NCBI GenBank assembly: GCA_031002005.1
Contig: CM061921.1
Span: 174,662,935 to 174,726,934 of the forward strand
Source: Vandiemenella viatica
Taxonomy: Eukaryota; Arthropoda; Insecta; Orthoptera; Morabidae
Length of the DNA stretch: 64,000 nucleotides
Direction: 5' to 3'
The translations under genes were made by a program, and so were the position numbers. Positions 23,958-35,600 of the stretch are shown one piece after another (the first letter of the stretch is position 1; each line of letters begins with the position of its first letter). The notes beneath the pieces are model-generated. The model saw nothing but the letters and a program-made list of their open reading frames with translations. It ran no database searches and was not told the DNA's origin.

Positions 23958-24085
23958 TTCACATTGAGTGATTTAGGGAAACCTTGGAAACCCCAAATCT
24001 GGATGACCGGGCGAGGATTCGAATCTGTGTTCTCCAGAATGAGAGGCCAGAGCGTCACCGCTTATCCCACCACCCCGGTCATTCA
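23958..24085 (-). mobile_element. SINE family A fragment
   Basis: The plus strand reads GAGTGATTTAGGGAAACC, then CCAAATCTGGATGACCGGGC, a reversed B box GATTCGAATC, then CCAGAATGAGAGGCCAGAGC, the same block order as the 54931-55142 copy. The tail half is missing. It ends where the first 0.4-kb direct repeat begins. Confidence 0.7.
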
Positions 24086-24502
24086 CAAACTGTCACAGCG
24101 GCTATGAAAATGCGTGTTTCGAAATGGTAATGATGCAGGAAAATAATTTTTCAACCTTTAAAATCAAGTATATATATTACAGAAAAAATTGATTTTGTAC
24201 CTATAAATGCTTGGGAAACCGAGCTTTTTGGATTGCCCCCATACAATAAACATGGATTCCTACAGTATTTTTACAAACCAGCTATGATTTGCAGCTTTAC
24301 TATATGAGTTCTATAATTGTAGACAAAATCAATTAAATCTTAAGCAAAAACTTTTCGTGATAAATTATTTGCTCTACGTGATCTGAAGGTATTCTTCTTC
24401 GCCGAAGGAAATAAGAAAGATACGACTTATTTCCTGGTGCAACATTGCCAATTTGCTTCCTCCAATGTTGTCAAATGTTCCGCATACAAGGAGTCATGTC
24501 TC
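24086..24502 (+). repeat. 0.4-kb direct repeat, copy 1
   Basis: This segment, starting CTGTCACAGCGGCTATG and ending CATACAAGGAGTCATGT, is repeated in the same orientation at 25610-26057 with many substitutions and small indels. Shared anchors include TTTTTCAACCTTTAAAA, GGATTGCCCCCATAC/GTAC and TACGACTTATTTCCTGGTGC. The unit starts TG and can be read as ending CA, as LTRs do. There are no coding features inside. Confidence 0.8.
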
Positions 24503-24717
24503 TATAGCTAGATATTATCGAAAGAACAGAGACATTGACGACATGGCAAAAATGTTCTTCCAATTTGATCAAGCATATTTTCATTAAATGGATTACTTCT
24601 GTTATAACAGTTTGATTATTTACACAGATCATCAGTAACTACTCATTCACGAAATTGTGTATCTTTATATAATTTTACAAGGCTTATAGAATAGACAAGG
24701 CATTTGTTTCAACAGCA

Positions 24718-24789
24718 CAAAGCGGCTGAGTGGTAGCGTTATGCCCTGTGGGTCTAATGGTCGTGGGTTCAAGTCCACTCCTAGTTGAA
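24718..24789 (+). other. tRNA-like sequence, probably pseudogene or SINE head
   Basis: It contains TGAGTGGTAGCG (A-box-like) and GGGTTCAAGTCC (B-box-like) with suitable spacing, and is followed by a T-run that could stop polymerase III. The acceptor stem does not pair over seven bases in any register I tried and the T-stem is imperfect, so a functional tRNA is unlikely. It lies between the two 0.4-kb direct repeats. Confidence 0.35.
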
Positions 24790-24802
24790 CATTTTTTTAT
24801 TC

Positions 24803-25609
24803 TTTAATTTCCCAATTATACATCAAATGTAAATATTCCTTGCATATCAACTCTCTGCTCGGAATCTGAAATGGTTTTCCAATATTTCTGTAGAATATCT
24901 CAGATTTCACATTCTGAAGGAATAAAACTAGTGTAGATATAATTTATGTAAAGGCACGTGGGGAGCGGAATGTCCATGGTGTGTTTGAAAGAGAGGGCGT
25001 TTTTCATCACTAAGGTGGGAGATCCTGATTAAAATGAAGATATGGTTTTGAAAATACTATCATTGGTTAAAGCAGCTGGATATGATCCGTTTACCTTATA
25101 AGCGTCAAAATTATCAGGAGAGAGAGAAATTAAGAAGAAATATGGAAGAGATGTAATGCATAATAGTTTTTCTCGGAAACACGAAGACCATCGTGGTTGG
25201 AGAATAATAGTGGAAAAAAATTCACGACGTATTAAAGAAATTTGTGGACTGAGACAGGTTTTTCAGCATTGTTGGAAAGAATGTTCAAATCTTTAAAGAT
25301 CTAAAACTTCTTAATATAGTGTTTACTGATAAACTGAATAAAAATAAAAATGTTGTAACTCTAGGTTACAATTACAGCTTCCTAACTTCACAGAACAAGT
25401 GTTCTTAAAAATAAAAATGATTTTCTACATCCGGCGAGCAGTGTATTCATGTTTGAGAGCAAAATTTATTTTTAAACCCTATACTGTAAAATATAGTAAA
25501 TACCTGTCTGCAGAAACTTCAAATTTTATGATATTTAATATGTATTTTGCAACAACTGGAAAGGAAGTAAAGAAAGAAAACATATTTAGAAGCAGCCTCG
25601 AAACAGCGA
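24803..25609. other. spacer between direct repeats, unassigned
   Basis: AT-rich sequence with no recognised coding. The 83-codon ORF at 25399-25650 runs into the second repeat and has no known motif. Confidence 0.35.
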
Positions 25610-26057
25610 CTGTCACAGCGTCTACAAAAATGCGTGTTCCGAAAAACTAATGATGTAGAAAATAGATAATTTTTCAACCTTTAAAAGAAAGTATATACAT
25701 TACATGAAAAAAATTGATTTGGTCTCTATAAATGCTTGGGAGACCTTACCTTCTTGGATTGCCCCCGTACAATCAACAAGGATTCCAACAGTATTTTTAA
25801 AAACCAGCTATAGTTTGCAGCTATACCATCTAAGTAGGATAATTGTAGTTAAAAGCAATTAAATCTTAAGCCAAATGTGCTGTTCGTGATAAAATATTTG
25901 CTCAACGTGTTCTAAAGGTATTCTTCTTCCCCGAAGGAAATAGCAAAGATACGACTTATTTCCTGGTGCAACATTGCCAGTTTGCTTCCTGCAATGTTGT
26001 TAGATATACTGCTGCTAGCAGACCTGTTTTCGTTTCCACATACAAGGAGTCATGTAT
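25610..26057 (+). repeat. 0.4-kb direct repeat, copy 2
   Basis: Second copy of the 24086-24502 unit, starting CTGTCACAGCGTCTAC and ending CATACAAGGAGTCATGT. It carries an extra stretch of about 25 bp near its end (CTGCTGCTAGCAGACCTG region). Starts are about 1.52 kb apart, leaving about 1.1 kb between copies. Confidence 0.8.
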
Positions 26058-27086
26058 GACTTGAGGGTTTTACTGGGTTTATTAATTAATGAAAATGATA
26101 ATCATTACACACTGGTGTTCTGACCAACCTAATGGAAAGGTTTCGGACTTCGTATTAAACTTATTTTCTACAATGCGGTCGCCACAGCCGATAGTCGACG
26201 TAATCTCAAGCAATTTATCAATCCTAGGTATAATTTAAACATTTAATAGTGTACGGGGTATTATACCACTGAACACAAACACAGTCGTTTAATGCTGTAG
26301 TACGTTTATTCACACAGTTTTGGTTTTAAAGAACACATATACGCCGACCACCGACTGAAAATAATATTAATCAGAAATTACAGATCCGCTAGAGTGAAAA
26401 GTACAATCACTTAGCGTAAATTCAGTTATTAGCGTAATCACTGTTCTCACAACAATCACTGTTCATCAACCACTTATTATACACTCACTAAAGGAATGTT
26501 AATGCAGTTAGTTCGACTTGGTCTGTCCGAACGAGGCGTAAACGACAGACAATATTCTGTTCCGGTGCGGAAGCGTGAATTAGTAATCCATTTTCATTCG
26601 GGAGAATTCCATTACTCCACGACATTCTCGTTGCCGTGCTATCAGCGACAATCATACACCGACTGCTGCTTCTTACAAAGAGTTTAGTACTATGAAGTAC
26701 TTATGATAGATATCGATTATCGACATCTTTGACATAGGTGAAATTAGACTGTTCGTTAGCTTACTGCTTTGTAATGTTACAACCCGTTTATCCCTTTACT
26801 CACAGTGGTAAGAAGTTTCTTTCGTTTAGATTTTTTTTCCTTGCGCATTCCTCATTCGTACAACTGTTCTGCATACTTTTTTACTCGGAACCACTACATT
26901 GCTGTACATTATGATCGTATATATCTTTAATACATTGGTATGATTCTGAAATCCCAAACTTTTTTTTTTATTCTTACAATGAATTATTTTCTTCTTGTGA
27001 CATTGTTACAAAGTTAATTTTGTTAAATTCCTTCCTGGTGTGTTCTTTTGTCACATTTCACTCCCATTCCTTTTTCCAAATCGTTA
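26058..27086. other. unassigned DNA upstream of the first channel exon
   Basis: About 1 kb of AT-rich sequence without recognised exons or TE ends. The 63-codon ORF at 26496-26687 is unremarkable. Confidence 0.35.
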
Positions 27087-27094
27087 TATATATC

Positions 27095-27286
27095 CAGGGC
27101 TGGCGCTAGGAATTTCGGGCCAGGGGTAAAATGGGCTCTACAAAATCTACAAACTAGTGGGGCGACGATGGGCGGATTCTTGGCTTCGAGGCCTGGGGGC
27201 CCCTGCAGCCGGTGATCGGGGGCCCCCCATCAGCCGGCGGGCCCGGGTTCATTTGACCCGCTTAACCCCCCCTAACGCCGGCCCTG
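27095..27286. mobile_element. 192-bp hAT-type MITE
   Basis: The left end CAGGGCTGGCGCTAGG and the right end, in reverse complement CAGGGCCGGCGTTAGG, are inverted repeats with two mismatches. An 8-bp duplication flanks it with one mismatch (TATATATC 27087-27094, TATACATC 27287-27294). CAGGG-type termini plus 8-bp duplications indicate hAT. The interior is GC-rich and non-coding. It lies about 350 bp upstream of the first channel exon. Confidence 0.82.
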
Positions 27287-27633
27287 TATACATCTGTAAT
27301 TCAAGACTAATGCTTGAATATTCACAAAACAGCAAATGGAGTAAAAGTTTTAGTTGAGGCAAGATAAGGTTTCGGTGGGATATACAGAGCAAAAAAACCT
27401 AGCTCTATAGAAGCTTTCGTTGTTCAGTTACAATTAATCTTTGTTTATTGCATTCAAGAAAATTCCAGTCAGAATTAGGGACACTTGGCTCATAAATGTG
27501 ATTCAAAACTTTGAATTGCAATATTTATATCTGATAGTATTTTAGATGTAGTTAAACTTTAGCTTACATTTGCTAATGTTATCATAGAACTACCCTATTC
27601 ATTTTTTAAAGGAAAAATTATTTTATTTTGCAG

Positions 27634-27687
27634 CATCCATTCCGATATGTGATGTCAATGGAATGCATTGTCTTGGAAATTATAGTG
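27634..27687 (+). CDS. exon of a DEG/ENaC (pickpocket-type) sodium channel
   Basis: A 54-nt exon preceded by a pyrimidine-rich tract and CAG (TTATTTTGCAG) and followed by the donor GTGAGT. In the phase set by the next exon it encodes SIPICDVNGMHCLGNYS and ends one base into a codon. It continues in phase into the exon at 54800, where G plus AA gives glutamate. Pickpocket channels carry an (I/V)C...C stretch here in the extracellular cysteine-rich domain, just before the CxCLPxC motif. The protein would be a plasma-membrane, amiloride-sensitive-type cation channel subunit. Other exons were not found; the upstream one should end one base into a codon. It is too short for ORF finders and sits between a MITE and a Tc1 element. 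Confidence 0.72.
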
Positions 27688-27952
27688 GTGAGTTTAAACT
27701 AAGGGAAACAATATTTTCAGCGTCATTTCTGAAAAATGTTGTATCAAATATAATTTTTTTTAAATTCACTTAAGTCATTTTAATCATTTTAAGGGTTCTG
27801 AGGAAAATTCAGTTTGTTCTAACTTGTACCAGACATAAACATAGGGAATTTGGCATTTACTAATCTATTGAAATAATTTTACCGGATTTAAATCACATGT
27901 GTCATAGTGGAGTGATTAAATGCACTACCGGACAAGCAAATCTTTCTAAATA

Positions 27953-29380
27953 CACAGACGGAAAAAAAAATCCCAACACCAAGAAAAAATTATTGTAGAG
28001 TAATGAAATTTGGACAATGCATTTGTCAAGTTAACATGTTTAATTGATTAAATTTTCAAGATCACAGGTTAATTTAAGCTCAAGAAAATGCATTTCAAAT
28101 GTGAAATACTGTTAAATTAATAGCCGGTGTAACCTCCAGAATTTTGAATGCAAGCCTGCAAACGTGAATGCATTGTGTCATACAGGTTTCGAATGTCACT
28201 TTGTGGTATGGAGTTCCATGCTTGTTGTACTTGTGCTGTCAATACTGGGACGGTCAGTGCTGGCTGTGGATGATGCTGGAGTTGTCGTCCAATGATATCC
28301 CATACGTGTTCAATTGGAGACAGATCTGGTGATCTCGCAGGCCAAGGTAACATGTCGACACTCTGTAGAGCACGTTGCGAGACAACAGCGGTATGAGGGC
28401 GAGCGTTATCCTGTTGAAAAACTCCCCCTTGAATGCTGTTCATGAATGGCAGCACTACAGGTTGAATTACCAGACTGACGTACAAATTTGCAGTCAGTGT
28501 GTTTGGTATAACCACAAGAGTGCTCCTGCTGTCATAGGAAATTGCTCCCCAGACCATGACTCCAGGTGTAGGTCCAGTGTGTCTAGGCCGCAGACAGTTT
28601 GGTTGCAGGCGTTCCCCTGGCCTCCTTCTGACCAACACTCGGCCATCACTGGCACCAAGGCAGAACCTGCTTTCATCAGAAAACACAACAGATCTCCACT
28701 CCGTCCTCCAATGAGCTCTGGCTTGACACCACTGGAGTCGCAAACGGCGATGGCTTGTAGTCAGTGGAATGCACGCTACAGGGCGCCTGGCTCGGAGCTG
28801 TCCTTGAAGTAACCGATTTCTAACAGTTCGTTGTGTCACTGTGGTACCAACTGCAGCTCGAATTTCTGCCGCAGACGCAGTACGATGCGCCACAGCTGTA
28901 CGCCGAATACGGCGGTCTTCCCTCTCAGTAGTGCCACGTGGCCTCCCGGAACCCGGTCTTCTTGAGGCAGTACCATCCCTTGACCACTGCACCCAACAAT
29001 CATGCACAGTGGATACATTCCGGCCAAGTCTTTCTGCAATATCGCGAAAAGAAAATCCACCTTCTCGTAGCCCTATTACACGACCTCGTTCAAACTCGGT
29101 GAGCTGTTGATAATGGCTTCTTCGTCTTCTTAAAGGCATTCTTGGCTAACATCAACTCACTATGTCAAATCTCAGCGGTAAATAACGTTCACAAACTTTA
29201 CAGCGCGTATTTAAAGCAAACCTGATTTGCAAGCTCTGAGTAGCGCTACTAGCGCCACACTTATGCGCGAAGCGCGAAATTTGAATCGATGTCATCTTTC
29301 AGATGTATAAACACGCCTACCAAATTTCGTTTATCTAACACAAGTCTTTCTTGGTGTTGGGATTTTTTTTTCCGTCTGTG
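27953..29380 (-). mobile_element. Tc1-like transposon, apparently complete
   Basis: The ends are perfect 34-bp inverted repeats starting CACAGACGGAAAAAAAAATC and continuing to CACCAAGAAA, flanked by TA on both sides (27951-27952, 29381-29382). The 1428-bp length is typical of Tc1 elements, and a single uninterrupted transposase ORF fills the middle. A shared GAAATTTGG block lies inside each end. It lies 266 bp downstream of the first channel exon, in the presumed intron. Identical TIRs and an intact ORF point to recent insertion. Confidence 0.96.
28117..29139 (-). CDS. Tc1-family transposase, intact, 340 aa
   Basis: The enzyme excises and reinserts its element at TA sites. Residues about 15-60 form the first helix-turn-helix (FERGRVIGLREGGFSFRDIAE), followed by a GRPRG hinge and a second HTH to about residue 130. 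The catalytic domain has VFSDESRF (first Asp), FQQDNARPHTA (second Asp) and PDLSPIEHVWD (Glu). By my count 32 residues separate the second Asp from the Glu, against 34 in classical Tc1. A start at 29139 gives MPLRRRRSHYQQL, a basic N-terminus usual for the family. No stop or frameshift is present. It is silent with respect to the host channel, being antisense to it. Confidence 0.95.
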   Translation of the reverse strand: MPLRRRRSHYQQLTEFERGRVIGLREGGFSFRDIAERLGRNVSTVHDCWVQWSRDGTASRRPGSGRPRGTTEREDRRIRRTAVAHRTASAAEIRAAVGTTVTQRTVRNRLLQGQLRARRPVACIPLTTSHRRLRLQWCQARAHWRTEWRSVVFSDESRFCLGASDGRVLVRRRPGERLQPNCLRPRHTGPTPGVMVWGAISYDSRSTLVVIPNTLTANLYVSLVIQPVVLPFMNSIQGGVFQQDNARPHTAVVSQRALQSVDMLPWPARSPDLSPIEHVWDIIGRQLQHHPQPALTVPVLTAQVQQAWNSIPQSDIRNLYDTMHSRLQACIQNSGGYTGY

Positions 29381-29396
29381 TAAGTTGGAATAATCT

Positions 29397-29423
29397 TTAT
29401 TTTTTTTTTTTTTTTTTTTTTTT
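29397..29423. repeat. poly(T) tract
   Basis: A near-pure T-run right of the Tc1 element and left of a minus-strand SINE; it may be the remnant of that SINE's poly(A) tail. Confidence 0.8.
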
Positions 29424-29439
29424 GCTTATTCCTTTAGGT

Positions 29440-29665
29440 TTCTTTGACACCGAGGTGTTTAGAGGCGAGGAAGGACTGGGTGCAAGTAACGGCAAGAAAT
29501 TGACTCATGGTGTTCTGAAGGAACAGTCCCAGCATTCACCTGAAATGATTTAGGGAAACAATTTTTAAAAAACGAAATTTAAATGACTGGTTAGAGGTTC
29601 GAACCCATGCCCTCCCGAATGCTAGACCAGAGCATTACCACTCACTCTCCACGCTCGTTGTTGTA
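29440..29665 (-). mobile_element. SINE family A copy
   Basis: The plus strand shows GAGGTGTTTAGAGGCGAGGA, then CAGCATTCACCTGAAATGAT, TTAGGGAAACAA, a reversed B box GGTTCGAACC and CCTCCCGAATGCTAGACC, matching block for block the copy at 54931-55142. The pol III head is at the right, so the element runs on the minus strand. Confidence 0.72.
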
Positions 29666-29884
29666 GTAATAATAAGCAAAGGAAACGTAGACAGACAGAA
29701 CTTACAATTTCGTCTCAAAAACCTACTATACCGTTATAGTTCAGCCTCTCGTCAGTAACGGAAACAACAAATCGTACGATAGAAAACATCCCTCGCCAAA
29801 CACGGCTTGCGACTTTATATACAGAAGACCAAGTGCGTGAAGTGTGAATTTCTAAGTAATAGGTTTTTTAATTCTGTAATTCAT

Positions 29885-30445
29885 CTGTGTTCAAATACCT
29901 GGGAACACTAATTTATTCGGATGGTCAGACTCTCACAGACTTCCGAAACACTGTCAACACAGCCTGGATGAAGTGGCGTCAGGTCATAATAGTTAATTTA
30001 GCCCGAAAGGTGCCACTCCACCTCAAGTCAAAGATTTACAACTCCATTGTTCGATCAGTGTCACTTTTTGGAACGGAATGTTCGACAGTCGCTAAAAGAC
30101 ATGAGCAACAGCTGTATGTCGTGAAAATGAAGATGATTCGCTGGCCGCAAGGAACTTACTAGTTTGGACCGCTTCAGGAAAGAGAACTTTCGGGCGGCAT
30201 TTGGTGTGGCTCCAATCTATGAAAACATATGAGAGGGTCGTCTGTGATGGTATGGCCATGCACTGCGCAGCACCAACTCTTCATTTGCGAGAACTGCACT
30301 TGATGTAAGTCCCGAGGGCGACCCAGGAAGCGCTGGCTGGATATCTTGCGACTCGTCAATGCCTCACCTGAGGATGCACAAGATCGGCTTAAATGGAAGA
30401 AGAGGTTCAGTAGAGCGAACCCTGCAATGCGGGATAAATTTTTTT
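29885..30445 (+). mobile_element. RTE-type LINE, C-terminal ORF2 fragment
   Basis: Plus-strand coding FKYLGTLIYSDGQTLTDFRN, then SIVRSVSLFGTECSTVAKRH and VVKMKMIRWPQG, matches the C-terminal thumb of RTE-clade ORF2 proteins (FKYLGS...YGSECW...M.MLRW). After a frame change, LDRFRKENFRAAFGVAPI, RTALDVSPEG and GRPRKRWLDILR follow in decayed form. It is 5'-truncated and contains several frameshifts. Confidence 0.75.
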
Positions 30446-33400
30446 TGTACCAGAGATTTATAACAAAAATACATAATCTATCATTGCATTACTTTGATTT
30501 ATTCTGAACAATGAAATGTAGAGAGCTAGTCAGGATCATGAACTAAGGATCGTTAGAATCAAAACAATTCTCAAGAACACATCATCCTTACATGATGGAA
30601 AACTATTAAATTCCAACGCAAACAGAAATGAACACTCTTTCTATCATTTAAGGAAATCATCGGCAGACTATTTAAACATGTCGGACATGTTTTCAATTAA
30701 ATTGAAGCACCAGCTTTATGACGACCATACACACAGAGGAAAAACCGAGTTGCATGGGAAACAACTCAAAGGGTAACATCACAGAGAAGAATTCTTATAT
30801 TGAAACGCGACTGAAGATATTAGAAGATCGTGGAAAGCTGCTCCTATAGAAATTATTAATCATGCGAAAAAATGTTGTGGATTTGCTGTATTATTAAAAC
30901 AAGTAAAAATATTTATTTATTAAACAAGCTGTACAAGAAGCTAAAAGATGTTTGAAAATAAAACAAAAAATGATAAAATAATAATGACAATAACCAAATC
31001 AAAAGTGGCAGGCAATAACAACACTTGAGAAGGTTCCAAGAGACTGTTTAGAACACAGACGTATTTAGAACATTCAGAAATTATGAATATAATTAGCTAG
31101 ATAACAAAAAATTACAACGGTAGTGGATTTCAAAGTCTTAACGTTATGTAAGACTTTAAAATCTGCGTACAAAGATAGAGTAAACTGAATGTCTCAGTAT
31201 CACAAATTATTTAAAAGTAGTTTGATTTTAGGTAAAAATCACACTCACTAAACTTTGTACAAAGTTCGAAGATAGCTGTGAATGGGTTAGTATTTCAGAT
31301 AAGCAAACGTTATCTGTGAGTTTAGAAATTGATTACTCGAATTATGTTATACATTACCGGTACTAGATGATATCACAAGCTTTATTTAGCAAATTGCTGA
31401 AACACATCTCAAACTTTTTTTATGAAGTAAAAGAGAGGCCACCGTATTAATACCATTGTGATTGCCAGCTAGAGTGTCAATAATAATTTCATTTTATCTG
31501 AGTAGTGAAATCGATGTATTCACAAAGAACGACAACATGTAGGCTACTACGCATTGAACCTACAGAAGTTGTTTTGCGTAAAAGGGGTCAGTAAAATATT
31601 TCGTGTAAACAGAGGACTTAAAGTAAGGTAAGTAATAAAGAAAAATTCAAAGGATGGGAATTTTTTTAAAAAAAATACTAAGATCCTTGTATCATATGGA
31701 TATTGTCACATGCTAGTTGGTATTTGTTATCATTCTTATATTGATAGGGCACTAACAAAAATATAATTATTTTTAAAAAATCATTTCGTAGATGATCTAT
31801 TTCTGGATATTATGGTTAAATCCTTTGTTACAAAGAATTGTAAACAGGTGAGTATATCACATGAATTGGCAAAGTGATTTAATTTTTATTAAAAAAATTA
31901 GAGGTGGAATGCATGACCCGATCCTCATATTGAATAAAAACCTGCCTTAAAACCTACATAAAGTTGAATGTGATCAGTTAAATTTTACTTGTAAGTTATA
32001 ATATAGCAATAACTGAGTGCTACGTGTTCTTATGTAAAACACACCTGGATTGCGAGAAGCAACTTGATTTCGTTGAACGCGATTCGCGCCAAAACTTCTA
32101 TTTGGATTTTGAAACAGTTTCTATCAGTGTACAGTGTACGCATCCAGGCGTAAAAAAGAATGTGTTTCATTTTGACGTGACTTCTAGAAGTTAAACGTAT
32201 CAGTTAATTACTATCAATTTTTCATTGAATGCAATTAATGCCAGAACTACTGGTCGGCCTTTGATGAAGTTTCAGTTATTGAACAGTCCACATTCCGAGG
32301 AGTGATATAAAATATTTGTATATTTTGGTATGACGCAGGAGAGCCGAGAAATTAAGATAAAAAAATGTCAGCAAATTAGTGCCCACTGAAAGGTAAGTTT
32401 CTTCTTGCAGTCGATATTGTACAGAAATGATTTTATTCTGAATCACAATGAAATTACTTCAAATTCAAGCCTATTAATAACACATGATTTTTTTTATTTA
32501 GTTACAGTGACAGTAAAACGCTATCAGCCCCCGCCAGCGGAGACGGAAATAAAGGCCGTTGTTACAAATATTCTGATTTACTATTGCTTTCTGATTCTTA
32601 TACGTGGTGTTCGATTATGCTCTTTTTTATGGTATTATATTTCTGGGAATCGTGACCCAACTGGATTTCTCACAGCATATGCAACATTCTTGACTATGCA
32701 TTGACTGAAAATAAGGAGATCAAATCGTCCTTGGGAGTAACTTTGGCAGAAGACCTGAATTCATTTCATAACCCTTATTAAAATAAAAAAAACAAAAATA
32801 GGAAGTTACGGGGAACAGTTATATAAAAACTCATATGGCGTTCCAGGCATCCAGTTCATATTAGGATTTTGTATAGAGTTAATACTTTGAAATTCAGAAT
32901 TCGACATAAAATTACCGAAAGCATTTAAAAGAAAAGAGTGTGTGCATTAATTTCAATAAAAACCCTGAGAAACTTTTTTCCTTATTCATGAAGGATTCAT
33001 TATGTTTGGAGTAAAAACACTCCACAGAGTACAGGAATACAAACGCAGAAGCTTGACTTCAAAATTAAGTTTCCGACAAAAGTGACAACTGTACAGAAGC
33101 TCTCGTAAAAGTAATCGCATGGAACACGATGTATTAAATACGAGTTATTTGTCGATGGTTTGATGCCCACCGACGTAATTAAACGTGAATTTCTGAACTG
33201 AGGAAACAGCCATTATCAAAAGACAATCCGAATGCTATAAACATGATGTACATATGACTTTGCGATCCGGTCACATATCTTCATCTAGGCCTCTGTCTCT
33301 CGTATTTTTCCTCGCTACAGCTTTTCAGAGATCTTCCTCTCCTTCGCGTACCGGAGGTTACATTGCCTTAATTTTTAAAAACCTTCGGCATTCTTTGCGT

Positions 33401-33559
33401 TTAACCGTATTATATTAACTCTATTGATCTTAAAGCAACAAATTTTGGAGATTAAATCTTCACACATTCTGTATTTTTTAATTAGTAATATGTTGGCATC
33501 TACAGTTTCCTATGGACCAGATCTGCAAATTTTCATTTATATAAAGAACATGTAACTAG
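30446..33559. other. unassigned AT-rich DNA
   Basis: About 3.1 kb with no TE terminus, exon or RNA gene I can support. The longest ORF (32405-32704, 99 codons) contains two short hydrophobic stretches but no motif I recognise. Confidence 0.35.
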
Positions 33560-33725
33560 ACGCTACGTAAGGGTTTATTTATTTAAGAAAAGTCTTTCCA
33601 GCATCTCAAGTGTGATTGCGAATCATCCAGTGTTTTTGGTTTCTCCAAAATACACCGATGTCCTCGGTCGGACTCGAACTGGAGATCTTAGGCACTCTAT
33701 CCGCTACGGTACCGAAGCCAGCATA
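33560..33725 (-). mobile_element. SINE family B copy, decayed
   Basis: The plus strand carries ATCCAGTGTTTTTGGTTTCT, a reversed B-box-like GACTCGAACTG and CACTCTATCCGCTACGGTACC followed by GAAGCCAGCAT. These line up with the copy at 56894-57143 (ATCCAGTGTTTTCAGTTTCT, CTACGCTACCGAAGCCGGC). Confidence 0.68.
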
Positions 33726-34199
33726 AGTTTTCTACGTTATGAATCCTATCTGAAACTGTAATCATCAACGAACTTAATCCGCCCCTTCCATTATGCCAGG
33801 CCCGAACGTTAACTGGGTTCGATGTCTCAAGCAATGAGGGATCTCACCCGATTATACATCCGACTTCTCTTTGCCGAAAGCGCTTCCTCGCTAGTTCAAC
33901 TGCTTTCAAGGCATCGAGGTAGTTTCACGTGACGAAAAGTGTAACAGTTGGTTAGAAAGGGTGATTACACTATGATATATCGAGGCCTGAGAGATGTCAA
34001 CATCCAGAAACAGTTTGCTCATCTGTGTTCTGCAATAGAAAGTCTTTGGACACTACACCTAACCGCGTCATGATACATTTCTTTGATTAACTATTAAATG
34101 TAAAATTTTCTTAAACATGTACTTTTTGCAAAATCTTGAAATCCATTTTGCAAACAAAATTTTTTTAAAAAAAATCTCGACGTTTCCTCTGAATTCAAT

Positions 34200-35600
34200 G
34201 ATTCATTGCGATGGAGCGCATTTTCTGGTGGTTGTTTCCCTAGTTATCTAACTAACCCTAAGTTTTATTTATTACTGTCTTCCCGCCCCCATTTACTTTT
34301 GCGAATTAACAATTTCATTTTTAAATTCCTTTAGCGTTTATGGAAAATTATTCATCACATCCCTTGGTAATTTATTCCATATCCTGACACCCTTAGCCAA
34401 GAAAGAAAATTTTCTAACTTCCTTATGCATGAAATCGACTGCCACCTTGTGCCAATGACCTTATTTTCTCTTCCATGAACTGCTCCTAATTCTTCGACCA
34501 ATATCTTTCCATACCATATCACCAACATACGGCTAGCATACTCCCAGCACTCTCTTTAACCTCCTCATACTAGCTGCTCTCCTTCGCACGCTCTCCAACA
34601 CCTGGATTTGAAACCCAAAATGTGAGACCCAAATTACACCACCATACTCAACCAAAGGTTTGACCAAAGTTTTGTAACCCAATTCGTTTGGCACACCCTC
34701 TCGTCATCCTCTTTATTGAGTGAAGGATTTTGTAAGATTTTCCTACCACCTGCCCAATGTGTTCTGCGCAGTTAAGTTTATTGTCAAAAATTATGCCAAG
34801 ATACTTACACTTCAAGCATTCAGCAAGTAATTATGTCCCTATCTTAGAACCGTAAAGAACCTCTATATTTTTTCTGCGTACAAAATAAGATGACACTTCT
34901 TGGAATTCATCTTCACTCCATGTTGACCTACTCATATATATATTCTATCCAAGTCACCGTGCAGCCGTTCAGTCATCTCCCATTTCGATCCTATTGTAAA
35001 TGGTTATGTCGTTTCCAAACATCTTAAATTCTGACTGCAAGTCATCAACACAATCATTTATTAAAGTGATGGATAGGAATGGTCCAAATACACTACCCAT
35101 CGGGATGCCCACCTCTTTTGATAATTCATTTCCTACTTTGCTTTCTACTATTTAAGAATTCCTCTACCCAGCAGACCACTTTTCCATCTAATACAAAAGT
35201 TTTCAACTTAGAACCATTTTATTGCTACTCTGCCAAATGTCTTAGAAAGATCTAGTGCTATACTATCAACTTGGCCTCTCCTGTCCAAGTCATCCTAAAT
35301 ATCTTATATAAAGCAAACCATTTGTGACTCACATGAATATCCTTACCTAAAGCCATTTTGTCGATTTGCAAACCAATTTCTTTCCTCACAGATATTTCTG
35401 ATGTAGTTACATATCAATCGCTCCATAGTTTTTCCTTTCACTGATGTCAACAAAATCGGCCTGTAATTTTCAACCTTATTTGCCACCACTCCTTTATAAA
35501 CCGGGGCCATTATCGCGCTTTTCGAGTCCTTTAGTAAATAGCAGATTAATTTTAAATATAATTTCAGGGTAAGGTACAATTTTCTATCCCACTATCTTTA
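34200..35600 (-). pseudogene. decayed LINE reverse transcriptase
   Basis: Minus-strand reading gives LINE RT blocks in order: PVYKGVVANKVENYRPILL and TSVKGKTMERLICNYI (35430-35520), NWFANRQNGFR, RRGQVDSIALDLSKTF, GSVFGPFLSITLINDCVDD, then FGNDITIY where the catalytic FADD should be, KYLGIIFDNKLN, and C-terminal FGQTF and LGLTFWVSNPGVGERA pieces. The catalytic Asp pair is reduced to N-D, and there are many stops. Endonuclease coding lies upstream to 36890, so the original copy was long. Confidence 0.75.

Noticed and set aside
24708..24790. Functional tRNA gene
   Set aside because: A and B boxes are present but the acceptor and T stems do not pair properly; kept only as a tRNA-like sequence.
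28375..29110. Plus-strand and alternate-frame ORFs over the Tc1 transposase
   Set aside because: They are shadows of the intact minus-strand transposase.
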